Shown here piece after piece: positions 12,501-23,658 of a DNA stretch of 64,000 nucleotides. A program made the position numbers and the translations under genes. Below the pieces are notes generated by a model, which saw only the letters and a program-made list of their open reading frames with translations, searched no databases and was not told the DNA's origin. Positions within the stretch are counted from its first letter, which is position 1. Each line of letters starts with the position of its first letter. Origin of the DNA: Rotaria macrura (lineage: Eukaryota; Rotifera; Eurotatoria; Philodinida; Philodinidae); assembly GCA_900239685.1 (NCBI GenBank), contig OENT01000672.1, forward strand, positions 1 through 64,000. Reading direction: 5' to 3'.

Positions 12501-15500
12501 TTTTTCTTCTTTCATTTATTTAGATATTAAAGAATTATCATTGAAGATAGTCAGATATTTAAAAACATCTCAACGTACACTTTCATTACCTGTTGGTGAA
12601 GTCATGTTGAATCGAAAAGGAAAATTGTATGTTTTAGTTTTCCCTATTTAAAATTTATATCAACATGATATATATATATATGTATAATGAAAGATTTAAT
12701 AATATATTTTTCTTCAGCTAATATAAGCAAGGAGTCTTATCTAAAAATCTACAGAAAATAAAGGGGATAGCGATTCAATTTTCATGTATCGCTTGAATGT
12801 AATATTAAACTCAACATTCTCTATGCAACCAGATTTATGAGTAAGATTTTAATATAAGAACATATTTTTCGTTTGATAATCCTAGAAGAATATTGTTAAT
12901 CTGAAAAGATCACAGAAGAGGATTATTGAATAGTCCCTATCTAAAATAGAAATGATGCCAACAATAGAATGAACTAATCTAGCTGAGCGTTAATGTCATC
13001 TCTGTAGTAGTAAATGAAGTTATTTGATTCTGTTTTTGTTCGTACCAGAAAACATTACAACTAATAGTCGTATATGATTTTTATCACCATGTACATATTA
13101 ACATGAGATTTTTATCGCATCCATATCTTATTACTTTTATTAATATTAATCTTTTCTTTGTAGGTCAGATGAAGATTCATCGCCTACATTCTTACCATTC
13201 TTCTGTGTAAGTCTATTTTTTCAATATTTGTTATACGTCGTATTAAAAAAATCCTTATTTTTAAGTATGTTCGCCTTGGGACGTTGTCATCAACATCAAA
13301 TGATAGTCAACCATCATCCATAGATGATAATATACTCTTATCAAAATCTTTATCTTTATCTTTATCGGCCAATCCACAACGTGATTCAAAAGATTCATCC
13401 GATGAGGAAACTGCAACAACATTATTATCGTCTTCTCCTTCATCGAAAATTACAAATAGTTTAATAAAAACTTCACATTTTGATGAATCTGTATCACCAT
13501 TTGATGTTTCAGTTGATTTTTGGACTATAGTTGGCAATAGTAATGATAATCAAAAGGACAGAAAAGATGGAATAAGAACAATAAAATCATCATTAAAGTC
13601 TAATATTCGTATATTAACAATAACAAGACAAGCAACAATAAATTTTGATGGAAAAATTTCATCATCATTAACAATGACTTATGTGACAAGAGAAAAAAAA
13701 CAAAAAAGTAAGTGTTTTTTCTTCAAAATTGACTTCTTTTTTCATGACATAAATACTTATACATATCAAAGCATGTCATCGTGCCATAAATAAGCATGAG
13801 GCTTAATCTTTCCTGTATCAGCTATTGGCTTTTTATCTTTCTTAAGCCATGTAGTTGGTGTGTTTGCCTTCTGTTTCACAGGTTCATTCGAATTCCGACA
13901 ACACAAATATCTTAATAGTATATAAAGTAATGTTAGAATAAAAGCCATTACACTAATAATTAATAATATTAAAAGAATGAAACTCAAAAATCGATCTAAT
14001 TTAACTATCTGTTTTTGTGAACTACTCTTTGGAAAGTCACGACGACATATCTCATCATAGACAGCATAATCACGTTTAACAGGTAATTTGTAAACCATAC
14101 GAATTGCTCGTATATCATCATGACATAGAATACGCAGGGGAGAAAAATGCATAACAGATTGCATAAATGGATTTGGTGGCTTCGGTTTTTCTTGATTGGT
14201 TGTATGCTAAAAGTGAGAGAAATTTTCATATTTGGAATCATTAAACATCCGATCAAATCACTTCGGTTCTAGTGTGTAAAAAAAAATCATGAACTAATCT
14301 AATCTAACTATGTATAATCCGAATAGATGAACTTGAACATATTCTTTTATGTAAAATAATAATATTCATCATTGGAATAAAATACGTAGAAAAACAATCT
14401 CTGAACTTGTACAGTATGTTATAGTTTACTAACACTTCATACTTTCTTCGATTCATTGAAAATAGATACATTGAAAACTTGTCTTTATGCAAGTATATAA
14501 TCAATAGAAATTGCATAAATATGTAGAGAATTCGTACAACTACGAACAATGTCAGATGTATATTTACCAGAAGAAAAATATATATATATATTCTTTTCAG
14601 ATAACCGTACGTATAATTCCTTATTCAGAACATCATTTTATATGAGACTAAATAAACCCTGGAATTATCTTTCGGGACCTTGAATTCAATTACACAAGAA
14701 GTAAAGAAGACAAACAGTTTTTTCGTCGCATGTTTATAGTAATCAATATGCATATGAATTTATGACTCGATTTCGGATAAAATAGCAAACACAATTATAA
14801 TATTGATAATTGAGTTTGTCATAAAGCTGATTATTTTCTCGCTTGTAGCATTTAAAATAGGCATAGCAGGGTTCTCATGCCAAGACGTTGTATTGACAAT
14901 TGAACGAGAACACATGAAAGTTTGTACGATGCACAGTTATATAGTTATGTGATCGTATATATTTATTTCGATCGATATAGTTTTACATATACAAATTTAT
15001 ACGTTACCACTTAACTAATGATTAACATACGTTTTCATGCTATGTCTATAAATACTATACTGAATAATGAGTTAGAGAAATTAGAGAATCACACTGTGCA
15101 AAATGACTTTACCAGGATATGTGGAATACTTCATACCTCTTATTGAAATCAATGACGCGTATGAATAAAAAAATAAAACATAAGGTACGTGTGATTCGAA
15201 ATTCATTCTAAATATCTTCTTACACAAAATCGGATATAAAACGTACAATACTCTGAAGAAACTTCGATCAAACATTGACAATACTTATCGAAAAATAAAA
15301 ACCTGTAGTATTCATTCTATTTTACATATTAGTTTTCCCGATGACTCTCATGTACTATTCTAGTCAATAGCCAGTGTTATATTCTATGCATATATATATA
15401 TATATATATGTAGATATATCTAAATTTTAAATTCTATTCTATTTTCTCTCGTGTAGAAAAATTCTATTCTCATACGTACAAAATATGCATTCGAATATAG

Positions 15501-16590
15501 TTACCTCGATGCCAAATCCATGTAATGTCTCATGTAACAAAGCCCAATAAAGATCAATCTCACATTCATTTGTTTCTTCTACACAAGTGTATATAACTGG
15601 ATCGTAAACAAAATCATCTGAAACGATAAAGTTTTGTTGCATGTTGAATTTCATTGATGATATAGGTTCATCATTTTCTATAAGATGAATTCCACCATGA
15701 GCACGATATCGACTTTCTTTCGTTACTTTAATTGAATAGATATAAAGTGTATCCAATAGTTGTCTATTATCTGTCGTTGCATTTTCATCTTCCGTTGGAC
15801 ATATTGTATAGTCGAAAAAACTAAAATGAAAATTTGCTTCACCTGGATTTGACGCTTCTTTCACTGTTATATCGATATTTAGAGCTTCATTTATTGAATC
15901 AATCATATGATTTATTGCACTATAAATATAACTTGTATTGATTCTATCAGGATAAAAATTTGCAATCCAATAAGAAAATTCTGTTGGTCGATTTTGATAA
16001 CGCCAATCATCTTTGTAATTAACGAATTCAGGAAAAAGTACGAAACGTTTCTTTCTCTTATGTGAATTGGTATTGATTTGAATAACATTATCAACGGCAG
16101 ATTCTTGCTTCGAACATTTAATTTCAAAGTTCGATGTTTCTCTTTTAAAACGATTGAAATTCTTTTTATTTGAATAAATTGATTTAGTGATAATAAATAA
16201 AATAGAAAAGTAAATAAGATGATTAACGGAAGATTTGAATAGCATATTGGTAAATAAAATCTATTTGGTTTCTATGGACATTTGAATTATTTTTTAGTCA
16301 TGAAATTTGGCAAGAAACTTAAAGACGTATCAAATGCCAAGATAATTGAACCTCAAGTTATAACCGGTATTAGTCGTCTTGTTTGCACATCAAAATCACA
16401 TAATGTCGAACTAAAAGGTAAATACTAGATCTTCGATTCATGCAGAAAAAAAATAATAAAGGTTCGTATTGTAGTAAATGTTGACGGACAAGAATGGAGC
16501 AATGTTAAATTTTTTCAAATCTCATCGCAATGGCCTACACACATCAAACATTTTCCGTTGGCAATATTTAATGAATTACGCAATGCTTGA
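9534..16590 (+). CDS. PACS: PACS family phosphofurin acidic cluster sorting protein
   Basis: Connects acidic-cluster cargo such as furin with clathrin adaptors for TGN/endosome sorting. Exons: 9534-9637, 9703-9793, 9857-9946, 10011-10127, 10776-11031, 11091-11473, 11536-11601, 11649-11753, 11814-11915, 11964-12070, 12156-12307, 12374-12463, 12524-12626, 13164-13206, 13266-13707, 16298-16417, 16462-16590; about 832 aa. The furin-binding region near the N-terminus shows [40 protein letters not shown] and [16 protein letters not shown]. An acidic cluster lies near residue 223 ([19 protein letters not shown]). The C-terminal domain shows [46 protein letters not shown] and [14 protein letters not shown], all diagnostic. 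The donor of exon 8 (11753/11754) is inferred. The last junction is one base out of frame (see findings). The 2.6 kb intron 13708-16297 contains a protease gene on the other strand. Confidence 0.94.
10128..10775 (+). other. PACS intron (648 bp)
   Basis: GTATGT donor and TATTCAG acceptor. AT-rich. An antisense open frame of 98 codons is present but has no splice or family support. Confidence 0.5.
12627..13163 (+). other. PACS intron (537 bp)
   Basis: GTATGT donor and TTTGTAG acceptor. Includes a short TA run near 12670. Nothing coding seen. Confidence 0.5.
13766..16245 (-). CDS. Membrane-anchored metzincin zinc metalloprotease nested in a PACS intron
   Basis: Two exons, 15505-16245 and 13766-14206, giving 393 aa. 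The N-terminus has a signal-peptide-like hydrophobic segment ([15 protein letters not shown]). A propeptide with one free Cys (EIKCSKQ, Cys44) follows, then a furin-type KRKKR site at residues 63-67. The catalytic motif [11 protein letters not shown] (238-248) matches HExxHxxGxxH, and the third His is supplied by the first codon of exon 2, so the splice is well supported. A Met-turn candidate SVMHF lies at about 264-268. [13 protein letters not shown] resembles the helix that ends the MMP catalytic domain. One TM helix at about 320-349 is followed by a Cys-rich, basic cytosolic tail of about 45 residues. There is no hemopexin domain. The layout suggests a furin-activated type I membrane protease of the M10-like metzincins. 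The exact family and substrate are unknown. Confidence 0.82.
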
Positions 16591-18377
16591 TTTGTTTCAT
16601 GTTTGCTTTTTGATTTGTAGCTTCTAGTCATCACAAACATTTCAAAACAAAAACTGTATTTTCTTTGCTAGTCCTGCAATATTTTACTGTAATAATCGCA
16701 TATATATATATCTAGACTGTGTATATATGACTCCATGTTTTCTTTTTGATTTTCGATGACTTATAACATTTATTGTTTATTATTCTGCTTGATTCATCTT
16801 TAAACCTCAAGTTTTATTTGCGTGCCTTGTATATTCTTGTAATTAAAAGCAGAATGAATTGTCGTTGTGTAGATGTTCTGCTTGATCCTCTCTTCTTTTT
16901 CTTTTCAGATGTATACTGTATAGTTTTATTAGTACATTAAACTTCATTATGACTATGTAACTAATCAGAGTCAATGCAGTAAGTTTTTATTATGCCTGTC
17001 TATTGTAGATTTAGAAGATTGACAATATATATAATGTCATGTAATCTATTTTATTAGATACATCGTTTTTTCTCAAATATTGATCATCATCATTGTATTC
17101 TAAGTATGACTAGAGAAAAGATTACTTCAGTGCATTTTTAGCTGCAAGTTTTTCTTTTTATAATTATCGTTTTGTTTTATGTGACATAAATGAATTCTTT
17201 TTCTCTTCATACTCTTATTTGTCTATCTTCTAATAATTTCTATATTTTATTGTTCTCATTGAAGTGTGGGGAAGGAAATAAGGCCGATGGATTTTCGTTG
17301 TCAATAAAAAGGTAAATTAGCATGGGTACTTAATAGCTATTTCCGCCATCCATTATGTGATATTTTCTTCATAGTATCCGTTTTGTTTTGATCAGCAATC
17401 TATTTAACCATGAACTATCTATTCAAGGTTTATTGATAAATTATATCATAAGGTTCAAAGAATAAATGGATTCAATTAAACATTTACGGCACTTTATCTC
17501 AAGATAACTATAATGAATATTTGAAAGTATCAATCTAGTATAATATGAATATATAAAAGAATTCCTATCTACATAGATTATATAGAGTTCTAATCAAAGG
17601 AATAGAAGAGTGAACGATGTTTGTCAGACATTGATCGAACATGCATTTGACACGATTTCATGAGAACAATAAATTGTCCTTATATACTTTTGTTCCTCGA
17701 CTTGCTGTTGCATTGATTTTTTTTAATACGTTTTCGTCGAACGAACGAAATCTATTCTTCGAAATGAGCATAACCTTCATGAGTATATATATTTTTCATT
17801 GAATTTTAAATATTCATTGAAGGCTTTTCATTGAATTACAAAGATCAATAGAGCTTTGATCTTTTGTTATACTACTACTAAACACAAATATTTTGTTAAA
17901 ACGAATCAGATGGATATTTTTATGTCCTATCATAAGATTTCTATTGAATTGAATAGCCTAAATATTAATCTGTAAATAAAATAATATTTGTACAAGGATG
18001 AGAAAATAAATGAAATAGATTATTTATTTGATATTGTCATCAGTGAACGCATGCTTTGTCCTCGATCCGTTCCATGTAAACAAATTTCGTAATTTAGCAA
18101 ATCTTGCAAGTAAAACTAGAATTTTTCCATTTAGTAGAAAAATTCAAATAGAGCAGCTGTTGAATCTCTATTTCTTTTCAAATTCGACACTAGCCCCTAG
18201 TTATCAATGCAAAAAAAAAATAATCTTCGTGATTATTTCATCGATATTATTTTCTAGGAAGTCTATCCGATATAGAATGAAAACGTAAGAATAGCTTTGT
18301 TATGTTTATAGATCAATGCTAATGAAAATATTTTTTCGATTTTTTTTTTCTTGAAGATTTTCTCGATTTTTTCTTAA
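16591..18377. other. Intergenic region between PACS and acid phosphatase
   Basis: AT-rich. It should hold the PACS 3' UTR and the phosphatase promoter. An 86-codon open frame at 18028-18288 has poor composition. No repeat or RNA gene recognised. Confidence 0.5.
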
Positions 18378-20236
18378 ATGATGCGTGGCTCATTAGTATT
18401 CTGCTTGGTAATAATTCTTTTGAGCCTGTGTCATGAAATCAATTGTCAACAAATGAAACTCATTGTTGGTCATGTAGTAAGTTAATTTATTGAACAAGTA
18501 AAACAAACAGAAAAATGATCATTCATGATATCTTTTAGCTTTTTAGACATGGAGATCGAACACCTGTTACCACGTTCCCAACAGATCCAGTAAAGCCTAC
18601 CGATTGGCCAAACGGGTATACTATTGAAAAAGCTAAACTTTATTCATTTATTTATACATGAATATCAAATAAGTTGAATTCTATGTAGTTTGGGCCAATT
18701 GACAAGTGCCGGTATTGAACAACATCATCGTCTTGGCGGGTATCTTCGTACTCGTTATGGATCATTACTTAATCCAATTTATAATGCAAGTGAGATTATT
18801 GTTCGTTCAACAGATGTTGATCGAACACTCATGTCAGCTCAATCAAATCTTATCGGCCTCTATCCAGTACTTAATATGACAGATGATAAAGTTCCGATAC
18901 AACCCATTCCTATTCATACAGTGCCAGAACATATGGATTTTGTATGAAATATTTGAAATCAAACTTAAAAAAGACACACGTATAATACAATAAATTCATT
19001 CTTTTTAGTTACTTGGTGTGAATGATTGTCCAAGATACGATCAACTTGAAGACGAAATCGATCAGAGCGATGATGTTAGAAAAATTAATCAATACTATGA
19101 AGTAAAATTAATTTTAGTTTTCATTTATTAATTTCAATATTTATAAATGCATAGGAATTTTTTAAAAAACTTGAAGCATGGACAAATATGACTAATGTAA
19201 CAGTATACAATGCTTGGGATATTGCCGATACGATTTTCGTTGAAGTAAATAGTTTTGAGAAATGATTCAACTAATATATCTCAATGGACTTTGTCTTTGT
19301 TCTAGCATATCTATAATAAAACACCAGCATGGGCAGATGAGGCCGTTCGAAAAAACTTATCAGATGTCAACGATCTTGCATTTCATTTTCTTTATTCAAA
19401 TAATGACACTAAAAGAATTCGAGGAGGTTTCGTACTACTATCAGTCTTTGTATAACATAAATGTTCGCATCGTTCTTGGTTAAGGTCCATTCATACAAGA
19501 TGTATGGCTAAATATTAATGATTCATTACATGAAGAATCTTTTTATAAAGTTAAGATTTATTCAGCTGTAAGTCTTTCGAGAATTTTATTTCCTACTGAT
19601 TATTAATATTCTATTTGCATAGCACGACACAACCGTCAGTGCCGTACTATCATTTCTTGATATTAATTATCCACATCAACCACAGGTACAGTAGAAAAGG
19701 ATTCATGTCATGTTCGTTTTAATCTTGATCTACTGTGTTTCGATTTAGTATGCATCGGCCTTGTTTGTTGATCTTTATGAACAAAGTAAACTTATCACTA
19801 TTCGATGCATTTTTTCCAATGATTAATTTTGTTTGAACATAGATTCAACATATTTTGTCAAAGTTGAATATCTAAATGTAACTGATTCAAATGTGACGTA
19901 TGACTATGTTTTAAATGGTTGTCCACTGTGTATTGTCCATTCGATACTTTCACGAGCATATATCAAGGGCGGCTACCAGCTAGCGTAGATGTTGAATGTG
20001 CCAAGAAAGAGCCACCTATGCCACCCATGCGTAAATAATAGTTCAGGCATGTAAAAAATTTATTTTCTATTTTCTATTTAGCTGGCGTTAATAATGGGAA
20101 ATTAATAACAATACTTGTTGTTGTCATCGTTATTGTTGTTATTATAATATTTGTGATATTTCTATGCCTTTATCTACGAAAGACTGATAATGATCCGTCA
20201 CTCTTAGGAATCGATCGATCAGTGCAATCAACTTGA
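18378..20236 (+). CDS. Histidine acid phosphatase, lysosomal/prostatic type, with a frame break
   Basis: Hydrolyses phosphomonoesters at acid pH in the lysosome or outside the cell. Exons: 18378-18476, 18539-18615, 18689-18941, 19009-19101, 19155-19244, 19306-19426, 19485-19567, 19623-19685, 19749-19785, 19843-20030, 20082-20236; about 419 aa, as in human ACP2. It has a signal peptide (LVFCLVIILLSLCHEINC), the catalytic LFRHGDRTPV with nucleophile His, and the proton-donor motif YSAHDTT after the splice at 19567/19623. N-glycosylation sites are frequent. The last exon encodes a juxtamembrane linker, one TM helix (LITILVVVIVIVVIIIFVIF) and a tail carrying SLLGIDRS, the ACP2-like type I layout. 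Exon 10 breaks frame near 19929-19933: NGCPL is followed in another frame by CPFDTFTSIYQGRLPASVDV. Without correction the protein stops at 19988 and loses the membrane anchor. Confidence 0.9.
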
Positions 20237-23200
20237 TTTGTTTTTCAACTTTCCTACTGCAATATGAACTCTATTTTTTATCAACAAGAATGTTAGAAAG
20301 GATATTTTTTTAATACTGTGCATGATTATTTTTCTTTGGTTACTTGGAAGTTATTATTTTTCTTTTTTTGTCTCCAACGGTGATTCTGCTACAACCACAA
20401 TAAACGATTATATAGTACAATATGAAACTTATTTCGAAGAATTTTTACTATATCATTATACAATAAAAATTTAACTATTTTAAGTCAAGTCATGACAGTC
20501 ACATGTGAATATGAAGCATCCATTTACTTTTCCGACTGAATCCAATGAAAATCATTTGCAATTAAATGCTCGTTATCGAATCACAAATCATTTATATATT
20601 TTTTTGCTTGACAGCAAACGGAAATAGCAAAGGCTTGTTTCTACTTATGCCACATTCTTCTTCGTAGAATACAGAACTGTCGATGACATTCTATCTTGCG
20701 TGATTTGAAATAAAATCTTATGTCAAAGACAAACAAAAGACAGTCAAATTCTATGAGTTCGAATTTATTGCACGACTAATTATTTCAGGTTTTTTTTCAC
20801 TGTAAAATTCTAAGATATAGAAGGCAGAACTTTAGACTTCTATCTCCATTTCTTTCTCTTTTTTTCCAAAAAAAAATGATAGACATATTAGCAACGAGTC
20901 ATCAAAAATGTCACAGACATTATCAGCATGGTTTCTACTTCATTGCAGATCGTGATAGACACAACCATAGAAACATCACAGATCGTGACAACCGTTGTCG
21001 ATATACGATCAAAGATTGCATGTCAATAACGTATCTTTAAAATATATGAACTTCTTCTTTATTGCATTTCCGAGTATCAACTAAAGAATATAGAAGAAAA
21101 ATATGTCCCACAATAAACAAAATATAACTATCTCTCGTTGATTAGCTCTACCGACGACATCGTATTTCACATTAGAATCCCGGAGGGTTTGTTCGAATAG
21201 CTTTCTATTTTTGATTTAAAATCATTGGAGTGTTATTATTAAAAAAGAAAAGAACGAGAAACGAGCTGGTTAGGTTGAACATTTCATGAATTGATGATGA
21301 AATGTTTGAATTACTACAACAACAATACGCAGGAATAAGAAAAAAAACAAATAATTATAACTATTCTTTTTTGAATAATTAACTGAAGTAAAAATAAATT
21401 AGACAAGGATTGTAGTTTAATCGGATCGAGAGAAAACAAATCCATGCTTTGCACTAAGGAGAACATGATTATGATTATCTCTCATTCGAAAATTCGAATA
21501 CGAAGACAACTGTATCCATTGAATAGAGTCATCAATCAAAATTAGAAAAATTATATTGTTAAACATTCTAATCTAAACACTTGTTCATATGTATCATAAA
21601 AATGTGAACTATAACATGGATAGTTGTCAATGATAAGACATGATTGAAAAGAATATTTTATTAGCGATGACTTATTTTATTTTTTTTTATGAATGTCATA
21701 CACTTCAATAAAAGAAAGAACACTTGTTCTTTTGAATTCAAGATTCTATTGATTAAAAACAATAATACTTCACTCAACAATACATTCGATTTCATAAGAT
21801 ACAGTTCCAATTTTCTTTCCTTGTCAAATATTATGCATAGATTCAAATGACATGAGTGTTCGTTCGATATTAGAATAAATTTATAGACTAACAAGTCTAC
21901 CAAATTCTTCATGCTATGTGTCATTTTCAATTTAACAGTATTAAACTCTGATGAGCACAGAACGTGCACATATTATGACAGTAATATTATTCTTCTTCCA
22001 CTCAGAACACAACTTGAATAACGTCAAATGTTAAAATTACCATCACGACTTTATTATCGCCCGTATATCTATTATCAGTTCGACCCACTTGTTAACTCAT
22101 GTCGTTTCTTTTATTCAACCTGTGAATATTTCACGTCAAAAACAACTGCATATTATCTTGCATGTAGAATTTAATCGTGTCACTCTAAAAAAGACAACGA
22201 TAGTGCTCTTATAGAAAATGATAAGTAAATCATGTTGTTTCTTGCTTTGTCTATATAAATTTTCGATGTGTTGAGAAATTCATCAATGATTTAACTCAGC
22301 ATATCAGTTAGCTGTCATGAAGACAGTTGACTTCTGCTTGATTGAGCAGAGATCTCGTTTATTCTTCAATGCGCGGAGAAGAGAAAAATGACAACGGCAA
22401 GAGAGAAAAAATGCGACAAAAAAAAAAGAAGAAGAAATAAGAAAAGAAAAGAAGCCGAAGAAGCAATCACACACTATTTGCAGATAATTCAATTTCAGGC
22501 GAGGGAAAGGAGAGAAAAGTGTTGAGAGAATGAACCGGTTGAGAAAACAAAACACAAGAAAAAAACAAAATATAGAATAATAGAAGAGCCATCATCATAA
22601 GTGAAAAAAAACCAAGAAATTACATAAACATAGATGAAGACGAGAACAAATAAAGCAGAAAAAGAAAAGACGAAGAATACTTGAGGAACTTTATTTTCTG
22701 CTCGATTTCTTATAATAAATTTATTTTTCATTGTATCTCTAGCCATTAAATTGATAGGCTCTACCTTTGCTAGTCTATGTTACTAATCATACACAGTATA
22801 ACATTGGCAGCGAAGAAGAAAAAAACAACGAGAACATCACGAACAACGCTCGACGATCGATCGTTCTAATTTTATTGTCTTCTTTCTTATTTTTTATCTT
22901 GGAAAAAAGGAACACGCAGAAAAAAAAAGAGAAGAGAAAAACCAACCAAACAAACACTCGTGCTCAAAGGATAAAGCACGATCAGCATATACAAAAATCA
23001 TAGGTCCGAAACAAACAACAAGGAACGCGCGCATATATGTCGCCGACAAAGATGTTTGTGTGAATGAAAACGAGAGAACCAAAAAAGGCAACAAACAGAT
23101 AAAAAATAATATGTAATAGTATAGGTTTTTTTCAAAAAAAAGCAGCAGTGTGACGTAAATAGAGGAAGACAAATGACACACAGAGGAATGTAGAAAAAAA

Positions 23201-23658
23201 AAGAAAGAACATATTTGAAGACATGCACCAAAAACAAAAGAGAAACTTGACAATGGACAAATTCGATGATTACAAAGAAAGAAAAAACCGAGTTCTTGAT
23301 TTCTTAGTGTGTGTATGTTTTTGTTGTATTGAATAAAATATTCCATCTTTGTTTGCTTTCAGAAATGAATTTAAACAGGGCTTTGCACTGTAATCGGATG
23401 ATAATACACATAGACAGCGAAAGAGAACACATACGCATACAAGAAAGAAAAAGATATTGATGATCACGGAAACGGTGGGATTAGAGAGAATAGCAGCAGG
23501 CATGCATAAATGAACAAAAAACAAAAAGAAACAATGTACACTCGACTTGATGATGTCTAAATAGTTAATAATTAGATTTATTTAAAAATATTATTAATAA
23601 TAAATTTTCAATTTTCTTTTATTACCGATTGAAAAAAAGAAAAGAAAGAAAGAACATT
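20237..23658. other. Intergenic region / convergent 3' flanks of acid phosphatase and Musashi
   Basis: AATAAA at 20399-20404, about 165 nt after the phosphatase stop, is a plausible polyadenylation signal. From about 22370 to 23640 the plus strand is strongly purine-rich (AGAAAAA-type). On the minus strand this would be a pyrimidine-rich Musashi 3' UTR. The open frames here run through low-complexity sequence and I discount them. Confidence 0.5.
20399..20404 (+). terminator. Candidate polyadenylation signal of the acid phosphatase gene
   Basis: AATAAA 163 bp after the stop codon. It is the first clear hexamer downstream. Confidence 0.45.

Noticed and set aside
22304..23524. A cluster of minus-strand open frames up to 150 codons rich in Phe, Ser and Cys
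   Set aside because: They are translations of a purine-rich plus strand (pyrimidine-rich minus strand) with many homopolymers. No domain, no splice support.
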